DNA of 64,000 nucleotides. Source: AWTP1-13 sp963840075 (GTDB lineage Bacteria; Pseudomonadota; Alphaproteobacteria; Rhizobiales; Hyphomicrobiaceae). Both the position numbers and the translations under genes were made by a program. A model generated the notes under the pieces. It was given only the letters and a program-made list of their open reading frames with translations, did no database searches and was not told the DNA's origin. Shown piece after piece: positions 19,125-27,256 of this stretch (its first letter is position 1; each line of letters starts with the position of its first letter). The stretch is from assembly GCA_963840075.1 (NCBI GenBank), contig CAWIXS010000047.1, positions 27,197 to 91,196 on the forward strand. The letters are read 5' to 3'.

Positions 19125-20441
19125 TCAATTCATCGAGTTGGGCAGCCACAGGGAGATCTGCGGGAAGGCGATCAGCAGCGTCATGATGAACACCTCGGCG
19201 GCGAGGAACCAGTAGCAGCCGCGGTAGATGGTCTTGAGCGGGATCTGGTTGCCGGTGGCGGTCGCGACCACGTAGATGTTGAAGCCGACCGGCGGGGTGA
19301 GCAGGCTGATGCCGATGTACTTCACCACCAGCACGCCGAGCCACACGAGGTCGAGCTTCAAGGCCGCGAACATCGGCACGAACACCGGGATGGTGAGCAG
19401 GATCATGCCGAGCGGATCCATGAAGGTTCCGAGCACGATGTAGATCAGCGAGATCGCGATCACCAGGAGCAACGGGTCGACCGCCCACGAGCCGATCAGG
19501 TTGGTGAACATCTCGGCGGTGCCGATGAGCGCGAGAAACTTGGTGTAGATGATCGCGCCCATGCCGACGAAGAACAGCTGCAACGTCGTCGTCATGGCAT
19601 CCTTGAAGGCGTCGACCAGCCCCTCCCAGCTCAGCTTGCGCTGCGCCAGTCCGATCACGATGGCGAGGAGCGCGCCCGCGGCCCCGCCTTCGGTCGGCGT
19701 CACTATGCCGCTGTAGAGGCCGCCGATCACGCCCATGATGAGCACGACGATGGGCCACACCTGCGCCAGCGACGCCCAGCGCTCGCGCCACAGCGCCTGG
19801 CGGTCGTCGTAGAGGATCGGCGGCGCCAGCGAGGGATTGTGCCAGCAGCGGAGCATGATCATCAGCATGTAGACGACGGCGGTGAGGATGCCGGGAAGGA
19901 TGCCGGCAATCAGCAGCTTGACGATCGAGACCTCCGCGAAGATGCCGTAGATGACGAAGGCGATGCTGGGCGGGATCAGGGCGTCGAGCGTGCCGCCGCT
20001 GGCGCACACGCCGGTGGCGAGACCCTTGTCGTACTTGTGTTTGAGCATCTCCGGGATGGCGAGGCGCGCCATCACCGCGGCGGCCGCCACGCTCGAGCCC
20101 GAGGCCGCGCCGAAGCCCGCGCAGGCCCAGTTGGTGGCCACGGCCAGACCGCCCGGCATCCACCCGAACCAGGCGAGCGCCGCGCGGAAGAGGGCCGTGC
20201 CGATGCCGGAGTTGCCGGCGACGGCGCCCATCAGCAGGAACATCGGGATCGCCGAGAGGTCCCAGTTGGCGGCGAACACGAACGGGGTGTCGCGCAGCAC
20301 GCTGAGCGCCACGTTGACGTTGCGCACGTACCAGAACCCGAGGAACGCGACGATGCCCATCGCCACGCCGATCGGGAAGCGCAGCGCCAGCAGCAGCAGC
20401 ATCAAGCCGAGGCTGCCCAAGGCCAGGGTCAGCGGATCCAT
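19125..20441 (-). CDS. dctM: TRAP transporter large permease (DctM)
   Basis: Twelve-helix membrane subunit of a tripartite ATP-independent periplasmic transporter, which imports organic acids with Na+ using a solute-binding protein. 438 residues. Family features are a start with alternating hydrophobic segments (LRFPIGVAMG), AANWDLSAIPMFLLMG, GFGAASGSSVAAAAVM, SGGTLDALIPPSIAFVIYG, TPTEGGAAGA and GISLLTPPVGFNIYV. Ends 5' only 21 bases from dctQ, so the two are cotranscribed. The ligand is unknown. Confidence 0.95.
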   Translation of the reverse strand: MDPLTLALGSLGLMLLLLALRFPIGVAMGIVAFLGFWYVRNVNVALSVLRDTPFVFAANWDLSAIPMFLLMGAVAGNSGIGTALFRAALAWFGWMPGGLAVATNWACAGFGAASGSSVAAAAVMARLAIPEMLKHKYDKGLATGVCASGGTLDALIPPSIAFVIYGIFAEVSIVKLLIAGILPGILTAVVYMLMIMLRCWHNPSLAPPILYDDRQALWRERWASLAQVWPIVVLIMGVIGGLYSGIVTPTEGGAAGALLAIVIGLAQRKLSWEGLVDAFKDAMTTTLQLFFVGMGAIIYTKFLALIGTAEMFTNLIGSWAVDPLLLVIAISLIYIVLGTFMDPLGMILLTIPVFVPMFAALKLDLVWLGVLVVKYIGISLLTPPVGFNIYVVATATGNQIPLKTIYRGCYWFLAAEVFIMTLLIAFPQISLWLPNSMN

Positions 20442-20462
20442 GCTCTCATCCCCTTGCCCGGC

Positions 20463-20969
20463 TCAGCGCGGCTTCGGGCCGGCGAGGTCGGCGACCAGGC
20501 GCAGCGCCATGTGAAGACCCATCGATGCGCCCGCGATCGGCAACAGCCACCGGCTCGGCCACACCCACACGAAGCCTCCGGCGGCCTCCACGACCTCGCC
20601 AGCAATGGTCTGCTGCACGGCACGCACGCCGGCCTGCCAGGTGAACAGGGCGATGAAGACGAGCGTGCAGGCCTTGACCACGGCACCGAGCCAGTAGTTG
20701 AAGCGCGCGCTGCCGATGCGCTCGAACATGCCGGCCACGATGTGATTGTTGCGCTGCTCGATCCAGGCCCACGGCAGGAAGGCGATGGCGACCATGTAGA
20801 GGTTCGCAACGATCTCGGTGGTGCCCATGAACGGCCGGTTGAAGAAGGTGCGTCCGGTCACGTCGATGCCGACGTGGATCATCATGGCGAAGCCGGCAAT
20901 CAGGCCCATCCACAGCAGGACGTTGATCGGTATCTCGAGCAGCCGCAGCAGCCGGTTGACGATGTCCAT
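20463..20969 (-). CDS. dctQ: TRAP transporter small permease (DctQ)
   Basis: Four-helix small membrane subunit of the TRAP transporter, partner of DctM. The protein starts MDIVNRLLRLLEIPINVLLW at the ATG of 20969. GTTEIVANLYMVAIAFLPWA and the WIEQRNNHIVAGMF loop are characteristic of DctQ. 168 residues, normal. The same operon contains dctM downstream, and a very short ORF and the MetE-like gene upstream. Confidence 0.92.
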   Translation of the reverse strand: MDIVNRLLRLLEIPINVLLWMGLIAGFAMMIHVGIDVTGRTFFNRPFMGTTEIVANLYMVAIAFLPWAWIEQRNNHIVAGMFERIGSARFNYWLGAVVKACTLVFIALFTWQAGVRAVQQTIAGEVVEAAGGFVWVWPSRWLLPIAGASMGLHMALRLVADLAGPKPR

Positions 20970-20985
20970 GCTCACTCCCGATCCC

Positions 20986-21066
20986 TCACACGCGGGCGTC
21001 GGCGCTGACGGCGACCGCTGCACACAGCGCCGCGATGGCGGCTAGGGCATAGCGCTTCACGTGCAT
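20986..21066 (-). CDS. Very short ORF (26 residues), signal-peptide-like, with strong ribosome site
   Basis: Starts at the ATG of 21066 directly after GGGAGGACAGCGAA, an excellent ribosome site, and stops at 20986, 17 bases before dctQ. The product (MHVKRYALAAIAALCAAVAV plus six residues) is just a signal-peptide-like segment. It could be the remnant of a solute-binding protein gene, a leader peptide coupling translation into dctQM, or a real small membrane protein. No homologue recognised. Confidence 0.35.
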   Translation of the reverse strand: MHVKRYALAAIAALCAAVAVSADARV

Positions 21067-21132
21067 TTCGCTGTCCTCCCTGTTTGAGACCGCCGGCCGC
21101 TGCCTGGAGGGCCGGTTCTTGTCGTTGTCGCG

Positions 21133-22299
21133 CTAGCCTCCCTTCTGTCCCCACAGCTGGCGCGAGGCGATGCGCGCGCCTTCGGCCAGCGCCTCCAGCT
21201 TTGCCCACATGATCGAGGGGTGCACGCGCCTCAGGTGCGGCGTCTGTGCAAACCCGCAATCGGTGCCGGCCATCACGTTCTCGCGCCCGACCAGCCCGGC
21301 CACGCGCACGAGCCGCTCGGCGACCAGCTCGGGATGCTCCACCACGTTGGTCGAATGGCTGATCACGCCCGGAACCAGCTTGCGCCCTTCGGGCAGCTTC
21401 ACGGTCTCCCACACGCGCCATTCGTGGGCGTGGCGCGGGTTTCCCATCTCGATGCAGTAGGCGCCGGCGTTCACCCGGAGCACGAGGTCGACGATGTCCT
21501 CGAGCGGAACGTCGCTCACGTGCGGCGTGTTGAAGCTGCCCCAGCAGATGTGATAGCGCACCTTCTCCCGCGGCAGCCCCTCGAGCGCGTGGTTGAGCGC
21601 ATCGACGCGCACCGAGGCCCACTTGCGGTACGCGTCGATGTCACGGCCGGCGAAGGCGATGTCCCACATGTAGGGCAGGAAGGCGTCGTCGACCTGCACC
21701 GTGAGGCCGGCGTCGACGATCGCCCTGTACTCCACGCGCAGGGCCTCGGCGAGCGCGAACAGCGCCTCCTCCTCGCTCTTGTAGTGCTCGTTCTTGAACA
21801 GCGGCACGGCGGAGGCCGGCGCCACCACCGGCATGAAGCCCTCCACGTCGACACCGGCGAGCGCCGCCTTGAAGGTGGCGATGTCCTTGGCGAGAGCTGC
21901 GTGGCCCTTGTACCTGATCGGCCCCACTGTCACCACGGTGCCGCGCTTGGGCAGCCGCTGGGTCGGGAAATACTCGGCGTAGAACTCGGGGAACAGGCTG
22001 CGGTCGCGCCCGCTCCCGCCGGGAGCGACCATCTCGCGCTCCTCGATGCCCTCCAGGCGGTCGAGAACGTAGAACGACCAGGAGCGGAACTTGCCGTACT
22101 CACCGTCGCTGACAATGTCGATGCCGGCCTGCTGCTGGCGCCTGACGACCTCGCTGACGCTGTCAGCGAGGAGCGCGTCGAACGCCTTGCCGTCGACGGC
22201 GAGGCCGTTCTCCATGGCCTCAATATACTGAACGAGCCTCGCCGGACGGACGAGGCTGCCTACATGCGTGGTGAGAATGCGATCGGCGCTGGCCGCCAT
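21133..22299 (-). CDS. MetE C-terminal-like methyltransferase (cobalamin-independent methionine synthase II family)
   Basis: Single-barrel homologue of the catalytic half of MetE. Zinc ligands expected from MetE are all visible: His250 and Cys252 (YHICWGSFN), Glu284 (CIEMGNPRHAH) and Cys348 (AGTDCGFAQ). THVGSLVRPARL near the N-terminus is also typical. At 388 residues it lacks the N-terminal barrel of full MetE (about 750), so it is a core-type enzyme. Such proteins may use a methyl donor other than polyglutamylated methyl-folate. Placement between dctP and dctQM suggests that it acts on the imported compound; this is inference. Confidence 0.85.
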   Translation of the reverse strand: MAASADRILTTHVGSLVRPARLVQYIEAMENGLAVDGKAFDALLADSVSEVVRRQQQAGIDIVSDGEYGKFRSWSFYVLDRLEGIEEREMVAPGGSGRDRSLFPEFYAEYFPTQRLPKRGTVVTVGPIRYKGHAALAKDIATFKAALAGVDVEGFMPVVAPASAVPLFKNEHYKSEEEALFALAEALRVEYRAIVDAGLTVQVDDAFLPYMWDIAFAGRDIDAYRKWASVRVDALNHALEGLPREKVRYHICWGSFNTPHVSDVPLEDIVDLVLRVNAGAYCIEMGNPRHAHEWRVWETVKLPEGRKLVPGVISHSTNVVEHPELVAERLVRVAGLVGRENVMAGTDCGFAQTPHLRRVHPSIMWAKLEALAEGARIASRQLWGQKGG

Positions 22300-22337
22300 A
22301 GGCTCACTTCTCGACTTGATCCGCCATCATTCGACCC

Positions 22338-22484
22338 GTCATCCCGGCCCATGGAATCCCTTGGGCGATGCGAGCCAGCGGCGAGCAGCGCTCCGATCCG
22401 GGACTTCAGGAGGCTCGAACTCGTTGCCCGAGGTCCCGGATGGCCTCGCCCCGGCTTTTGCCGGGGCTCGGCTTCCGGGATGAC
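22338..22484. repeat. Intergenic palindromic repeat (GTCATCCCGG...CCGGGATGAC family)
   Basis: Starts GTCATCCCGGCCCATGGAAT and ends GGCTTCCGGGATGAC, with an internal CCCCGGCTTTTGCCGGGG hairpin. Fills the gap between the MetE-like gene and dctP and could separate their expression. Confidence 0.75.
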
Positions 22485-22495
22485 CGGTGGAACGG

Positions 22496-23638
22496 TTACA
22501 GCTTGCTCAGATCGATCTTCGAGAAGACCTCGCGGTTCAGCACCTCGGTGAACTTGTCGATGTCGCGGCCGATCTCCTTGGAGCGGGGCCGCCACTTCTC
22601 GATCGTCCTCTCGTAGTCGTCGATGATCGAGCCCGGGTCGGCGACGCCGAGGCTTTTCGCCTTGGCGACGTTGCGCTCGCGGTCGCCCTTGCGGAAGTCG
22701 GCGATCACCTGCTCCCATGCCTTGGCGTCCGCCGCGCTGACCTTGACCAGCGTCACGCCCTTGTCCGTCTTCAGCTTCTCGAGCGTCGCCTCGTTGGCGA
22801 TCAGGAAGTTGCCGATCGCCTGCTTGGCGCTCATCCAGGCCGCCCACTTGACGTGGATCTGCTTCTGGTCGGGCGTCCACTTGTTCCAGGTGTCGCGGTT
22901 GAGGACGAAGCCGATGGCCGGGCCCGACAGCCCGAGCGGATAGTCGGTGATGTGCTTGGCGAAGTCGGCATAGCCGAAGGTGGCGAGCCAGTCGTAGATG
23001 CCGTGCTGGCAATCGAGGCCGCCGCGCTGCAGGAGACCGACCGCCTCCACCAGCGTGACGCCGACCGGCGTGCCGCCTGCGGCTCTCATCAGCTCGGCGT
23101 TACCTGCCGTGGCGCGCACCCGCTTGCCCTTGAGGTCGGCGGGAGACTTGATCGGCGCGGTGCAGGCCAGCACGTAGGCGGAGCTGGTCCAGCCGCCGAG
23201 CGGGACCGAGTTGTTGCGCCTGAACTCCTCGAGGCACGAGGGACAGCGCAGGTAGATCACCTCGAGCGCCGCGCCCGTGGCCGCTACCACATCGTTGTGG
23301 CCGAGGACCACGGTGGAGTAGATGGCATAGACCGAGGGGATGGTGTTGGGCGAGTAGGTGACGATGCCGAGCCCCGCCTGCATCAGGCCGTCCTTGACCG
23401 CGGAGAACGTGCCCTTGCCGTCGGCGATCTGGCCGCCGGCGATCAGCTTCCACTTGACGGCCCCCTTGGTCTCCTTCTCGATGTTGGCGAAGATGTGCGG
23501 CATCACGTGGACGTTCTGGTACTCGCGCGGCACCGTCCAGTTGCCGTAGACCAGCTCCTGTGCGGAGGCGGGCGCGGCCGCCGCCAGCGCCGCCCCCAGA
23601 GCGGCTGTTGCGAGCCATTTCACGTGCCGGTTGGTCAT
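22496..23638 (-). CDS. dctP: TRAP transporter solute-binding protein (DctP family)
   Basis: Periplasmic receptor that delivers the ligand to DctQM. 380 residues. The signal peptide (MTNRHVKWLATAALGAALAA) is cleaved before QELVYGNW. The central ADLKGKRVRATAGNAELMRA segment is the family's ligand-binding block with its conserved Arg, followed by GVTLVEAVGLLQRGGLDCQH. The ATG at 23638 follows a strong GGAGGAAAG site. It is the first gene of the leftward cluster dctP, MetE-like, short ORF, dctQ, dctM. The ligand is unknown. Confidence 0.92.
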   Translation of the reverse strand: MTNRHVKWLATAALGAALAAAAPASAQELVYGNWTVPREYQNVHVMPHIFANIEKETKGAVKWKLIAGGQIADGKGTFSAVKDGLMQAGLGIVTYSPNTIPSVYAIYSTVVLGHNDVVAATGAALEVIYLRCPSCLEEFRRNNSVPLGGWTSSAYVLACTAPIKSPADLKGKRVRATAGNAELMRAAGGTPVGVTLVEAVGLLQRGGLDCQHGIYDWLATFGYADFAKHITDYPLGLSGPAIGFVLNRDTWNKWTPDQKQIHVKWAAWMSAKQAIGNFLIANEATLEKLKTDKGVTLVKVSAADAKAWEQVIADFRKGDRERNVAKAKSLGVADPGSIIDDYERTIEKWRPRSKEIGRDIDKFTEVLNREVFSKIDLSKL

Positions 23639-23998
23639 TCGAGCTTTCCTCCTCCTGCAGCACTGCTGCCAGCGCCTCGATCGGCGCAATTCTTGTTGTT
23701 TTGCGCCGGGCGGCGCCGCTGGTCGCCCTTGCGTTGTCCAAAGCTACCCGTTCGCCCCCCCTTCCAGCAACGTCGCGGTTCTCGTCGTTTCGTCTAGGGT
23801 GCTCCGAGCCCCGATCAGGCCCGATCGGGATTGCGTGGGACGCCTTCCACGCCTTTCCCGCCGCGGCAAGGGGCTCGCGCGTCCCTTGCGCGTCCAAAGA
23901 CCAATTTGTCCGGCAGCGGCGAGGCGCGCACCCGCATTCTCCCGGGGGCGTGACCACAATGCGACACCCCGGGTTGGCGAGGGTGCTCACGACTTGGC
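23639..23998. other. Intergenic region, no recognisable gene
   Basis: About 360 bases between dctP and the first CPBP gene. It should hold the promoter of the TRAP cluster; a T-rich stretch (CAATTCTTGTTGTTTTGCG) about 50 bases before dctP is the only obvious AT-rich spot. No further gene seen. Confidence 0.4.
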
Positions 23999-25114
23999 TC
24001 AGGGGGGCGCGGCCTGCGGTTGGTCCCGAGGCGAGGAAGCACCCGGCGGAGGCGATGCGGCCCCGCCCGTCGGTGCAGCGGCAGGCGCGGGATGGTTGGC
24101 GCCCGCAGCCGGCGGCGGCGCCTTCGGCAGATAGAACGGAGAGCGGCGCCAGAGCAGCATGACGAGCAGAAGCGCAGCCCCGGCGGCGGCGTAAACGTAC
24201 GTCAGGGGATCGTAGAGGTAGCTTCCGCCGGCGGCGTGCACCCCGTCGGTGTAGACCACCAGCGCCAGGGGGCTCACCTCCTCCGGCCCGGTGGGTCGCA
24301 GCAGGATGAAGGCGTTGTTGGCCCAATGCAGGCCGGCGGAGGCCGCGAGACTCTGCGTCCGCATCAGCACGGTGATGGAGATCGTCGTCATGATCGTGAA
24401 GCCGATCAGCGCGAGCAGCACGTCGCGCCGGACGTCGGCGTTGGCGAGGTGCGGGATGATGAACACCGTGGTCACCGCCGCAGCCACGGGCAGCCGCAGC
24501 GCCAGGACCGCGCCCCAGGTGCGGTGCAGATAGCCGAGATAGCACACGTCCTCGGCCAGCGTCTGCACCAGCACCGCGCCGAGACCCAGGGCGATCCAGG
24601 GCAGGACATCGAGGCCGGGCCAGCGCAGCCGGTGCTGCTGCGGCTCCAGGACATAGGCGAGCACCCCGATGAGACCGAGGAGCACGAGCAGCGCCGTGGC
24701 GGTGCGGCAGAAGTCGAGCCAGCGGAAGCCCCCTCGGTAGGAGAAGGCCCGGCGCCACGAGACGCCGTGCACGACGCTGAGGACAATGAGGGGCGGCAGC
24801 AGGTACGGCAGCCAGCACAGCAGGTCGTGGACGTAGGAGAGCGGCCGGGCCGGCTCGAAGGGAAAGACCTGGCTGGAAAAAGTGCGGGCGATCCAGCCCC
24901 GTCGCAGCGCGAGGGTCTCGAAGGCCGAGGGCGCGAGCGCGAGCGCGACATGCACCGTTACGGCCAGCGCGAGGCCAACGACCACCCACGGCCAGCGCCA
25001 ACGGCCCTCGCGGCCGAGCAGCAGAACGGGGTCGCGCTCCCATGCGAGGCGGCGCAATCGAGCCAGCGGGGCGCTGACGCCGCGGCGTAGAGCGAGCAAC
25101 ATCCCAAGGTTCAT
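23999..25114 (-). CDS. CPBP-type intramembrane metalloprotease, copy 1 of a tandem pair
   Basis: Multi-pass membrane protein of 371 residues related to CAAX/CPBP proteases (Rce1 fold). Motifs are a variant first motif with Glu188-Asp189 (AEDVCYLGYLHR rather than EExxxRG), FIIPH with His222, and HWANN with His263 and Asn267. So three of four motifs are canonical, and the Glu-Glu pair is Glu-Asp. About eight hydrophobic segments. The C-terminal tail is Pro/Ala-rich and cytoplasmic or disordered. The start at 25114 (MNLGMLLALRRGVS) aligns with the neighbouring copy. Substrates of bacterial CPBP proteins are mostly unknown; bacteriocin maturation or immunity is known for some. Confidence 0.8.
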   Translation of the reverse strand: MNLGMLLALRRGVSAPLARLRRLAWERDPVLLLGREGRWRWPWVVVGLALAVTVHVALALAPSAFETLALRRGWIARTFSSQVFPFEPARPLSYVHDLLCWLPYLLPPLIVLSVVHGVSWRRAFSYRGGFRWLDFCRTATALLVLLGLIGVLAYVLEPQQHRLRWPGLDVLPWIALGLGAVLVQTLAEDVCYLGYLHRTWGAVLALRLPVAAAVTTVFIIPHLANADVRRDVLLALIGFTIMTTISITVLMRTQSLAASAGLHWANNAFILLRPTGPEEVSPLALVVYTDGVHAAGGSYLYDPLTYVYAAAGAALLLVMLLWRRSPFYLPKAPPPAAGANHPAPAAAPTGGAASPPPGASSPRDQPQAAPP

Positions 25115-25258
25115 CCGATGCGGGCACGAGCGCCGGTCGCTGCGGCCGCTGGCGGCACCGCGCACCCCGCACCGCACGGCGCCGATGCCAATGTTTACAC
25201 GACTGAGCCCATATTGTGTCGCCGCTGCTCCGCCTGCACACGGACGGACTGGGCAGCC

Positions 25259-26353
25259 TCATGGCCAGGCTTGTGCGGCCCTGGGTGCCGGTGTCGCGCC
25301 CGCATCAGTCGCCGCCGGCGCGCGACTGCCATCCGAGGATGGCACGGGGCCCCTCGGGAGACAGAACGGAGAGCGGCGCCAGAGCAAGAGGACGAGCAAG
25401 AGCGCCGGCATCCCCAGCAGACCGGCATACGTGAGCGGATCGAGCAGGTAGCTGCCACCCGCGGCGTAGACGGGGTCGGTGTAGACGACCAGTGCCAGCG
25501 GGCTCACGGAGTCGGGCGCACCGGGTCGCAGGAGGATGAACGCGTTGTTGGCCCAATGCAGCCCTGCGGAGGCCGCGAGACTCTGCGTCCGCAACAGCAC
25601 GGCGATGGAGATCGCCGTCATGATCGCGTGGTCGAGCACACCCAGCAGCATGTCCCGCTGGACGTCCGAGTTGGCGAGGTGGGGCACGACGAAGATGGTG
25701 ATCACCGCCGCAGCGACGGGCAGCCGAAGCCCCACGACGGCACCCCAGGTGCGGTGCAGATAGCCGAGAAAGAAGACGTCCTCGGCCAGCGTCTGCACAA
25801 GGACCGCGCCGAAGCCCAGCGCGATCCACGGCAGGATGCCGATGCCGGGCCAGCGCACCTCGTGCTGCTGCGGCTCCAGGTAGAAGGCCAGCGACGCAAC
25901 CAGACCGAGCATGGTGAGCAGGGCCATGGCCGCACGGGCGAAATCGAGCCACCGGAAGCCGCCTCCGTAGGAGAACGCGCGCCGCCAGGAGACGCCGTGC
26001 ACGATACGCAGCACAAGGAGCGGTGCCAGGAGGAGCGGCAGCCATATCACCAGCAGCTCCCCGGCATACGAAAGCGGCCGGCCCGGGTCGAATGGAAACA
26101 TTGCGGTGGAAAGATAGAGCGCGCTCGAGAAACTGCGGTCGATCCATCCCAGCCCGAGAGCGATCCTCTCGAAGGCGACGGTCGCCCCGAGGAGGAGCAA
26201 GAAGACGAGCACGACTGCGGCCAGCCCCACGAGCATCCACGGCCAGCGCCAGCGGCGCTCGCGGCCGAGCAGCAGGACCATATCGGGTTCTGCCACGAGC
26301 CGGCGCAACCGTGCGTCGAGGCGGCCGATGGCGTGACGCAGCCCAGCCGGCAT
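25259..26353 (-). CDS. CPBP-type intramembrane metalloprotease, copy 2 of a tandem pair
   Basis: Paralogue of the downstream gene, 364 residues from the ATG at 26353 (MPAGLRHAIGRLDARLRRL). Shares the same motifs (AEDVFFLGYLHRTWG, FVVPHLANSD, GLHWANNAFILLRP) and long stretches of near-identity. DNA identity is also high around the active-site motifs (25541 on aligns with 24311 on, offset 1230 bases), while the N- and C-termini differ. This implies a tandem duplication with later gene conversion or selection on the core. A longer frame opens at 26398 but does not align with the paralogue. Confidence 0.8.
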   Translation of the reverse strand: MPAGLRHAIGRLDARLRRLVAEPDMVLLLGRERRWRWPWMLVGLAAVVLVFLLLLGATVAFERIALGLGWIDRSFSSALYLSTAMFPFDPGRPLSYAGELLVIWLPLLLAPLLVLRIVHGVSWRRAFSYGGGFRWLDFARAAMALLTMLGLVASLAFYLEPQQHEVRWPGIGILPWIALGFGAVLVQTLAEDVFFLGYLHRTWGAVVGLRLPVAAAVITIFVVPHLANSDVQRDMLLGVLDHAIMTAISIAVLLRTQSLAASAGLHWANNAFILLRPGAPDSVSPLALVVYTDPVYAAGGSYLLDPLTYAGLLGMPALLLVLLLWRRSPFCLPRGPVPSSDGSRAPAATDAGATPAPRAAQAWP

Positions 26354-26544
26354 TCCGAGCCTCCACGAGACGCAGGACGAGAGTACGGGGAGCCCCACCG
26401 CCTGCGCGCGGGAAGCCGCCGCAAACGCACGAGCATACGCACCCGAACCTCATGTACGCGGGGGCTGGCTCGGATTTTCGCGTCCCGAGGGGGCGCCCGG
26501 CGCGTTTCCTCGGGTCTTGTGTCTCTACAGCACCGGACCGCCCA

Positions 26545-27159
26545 TCACATGGGCGGGGCGATGCCGCGGCCGACGTTCACCCGCGCCGCCAGCAGCGAGC
26601 CGTCGGGTTGCCTGGTGGCCGCGCCGACGAAGATCCGCGCCCCTGCCTTCAGCTCGCTCGCGTCGCCGGGGGTGTAGGAGACGATGGGAACGCCGGCGGG
26701 CACGACGATCCGCTTCTCCCCGTTCTTGTACTTGAGGGTCAGCAGCTGGCCGTCGCCGGAGGCGGCGGTCTTCTCGACGGTGCCGTTGGTCATGGTGCTC
26801 GACGGCTGCAGGTCCCAGCCGCGGTGGCCGTCGCCCGTGCCGCGCATGGCCTCGGGGAAGATGTGCACCTCGAGCGCCCTCTGGCTGCCGTCGGGCAGCG
26901 GCAGGGCGGCGACGCCGACGTAGGAGCCCGGCTTGATGTCGGCGAGCGTCGCCGCCACCACCGCGGCCACCATCGCCTTCGGCGCCAGCTTCAGGCGCAG
27001 CTCGGTTCCGTTGCGCGCCTTGACGACATAGGTGTCGCCGTCGACGCGCTCGATGGTTCCGCGCACCCGTACTGGCGCCTCCTGGGCCCACGCGATGGGT
27101 GCGACGAGCGCAAAGCCCAGCGCCATGGCGCCGAGAGCACGGTGCAATCCTCCTGCCAA
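26545..27159 (-). CDS. Periplasmic OB-fold-like protein (DUF5666-like), copy 1 of a tandem pair
   Basis: Exported protein of about 204 residues, unknown function. After a signal peptide ending in AWAQEAP comes VRVRGTIERVDGDTYVVKAR, a pattern seen in DUF5666-type small beta-barrels, then LKLAPK, LPDGSQRALEVHIFPEAMRG, WDLQPSSTMTNGTVEK, LTLKYKNGEKRIVVPAGVPI and ASELKAGARIFVGAA. No ATG gives a full signal peptide. A TTG at 27159 follows AGGAGGAGG at the ideal distance and aligns with the start of the paralogue, so it is preferred; an ATG at 27126 is the alternative. Family call is tentative. Confidence 0.7.
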   Translation of the reverse strand: MAGGLHRALGAMALGFALVAPIAWAQEAPVRVRGTIERVDGDTYVVKARNGTELRLKLAPKAMVAAVVAATLADIKPGSYVGVAALPLPDGSQRALEVHIFPEAMRGTGDGHRGWDLQPSSTMTNGTVEKTAASGDGQLLTLKYKNGEKRIVVPAGVPIVSYTPGDASELKAGARIFVGAATRQPDGSLLAARVNVGRGIAPPM

Positions 27160-27256
27160 GGGAGCCTCCTCCTGATGTCGGGTCGGCCGGCCGATGCCCG
27201 GCCTCGAAGATAGCAAAAGGGGCGGCAGGCCGCCTGCGCCTGCCGTCGGCAACCGC

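Noticed and set aside
21133..23638. Methionine-type riboswitch before the MetE-like gene
   Set aside because: The upstream region is a palindromic intergenic element of a family found elsewhere; no SAM- or cobalamin-riboswitch core could be recognised.
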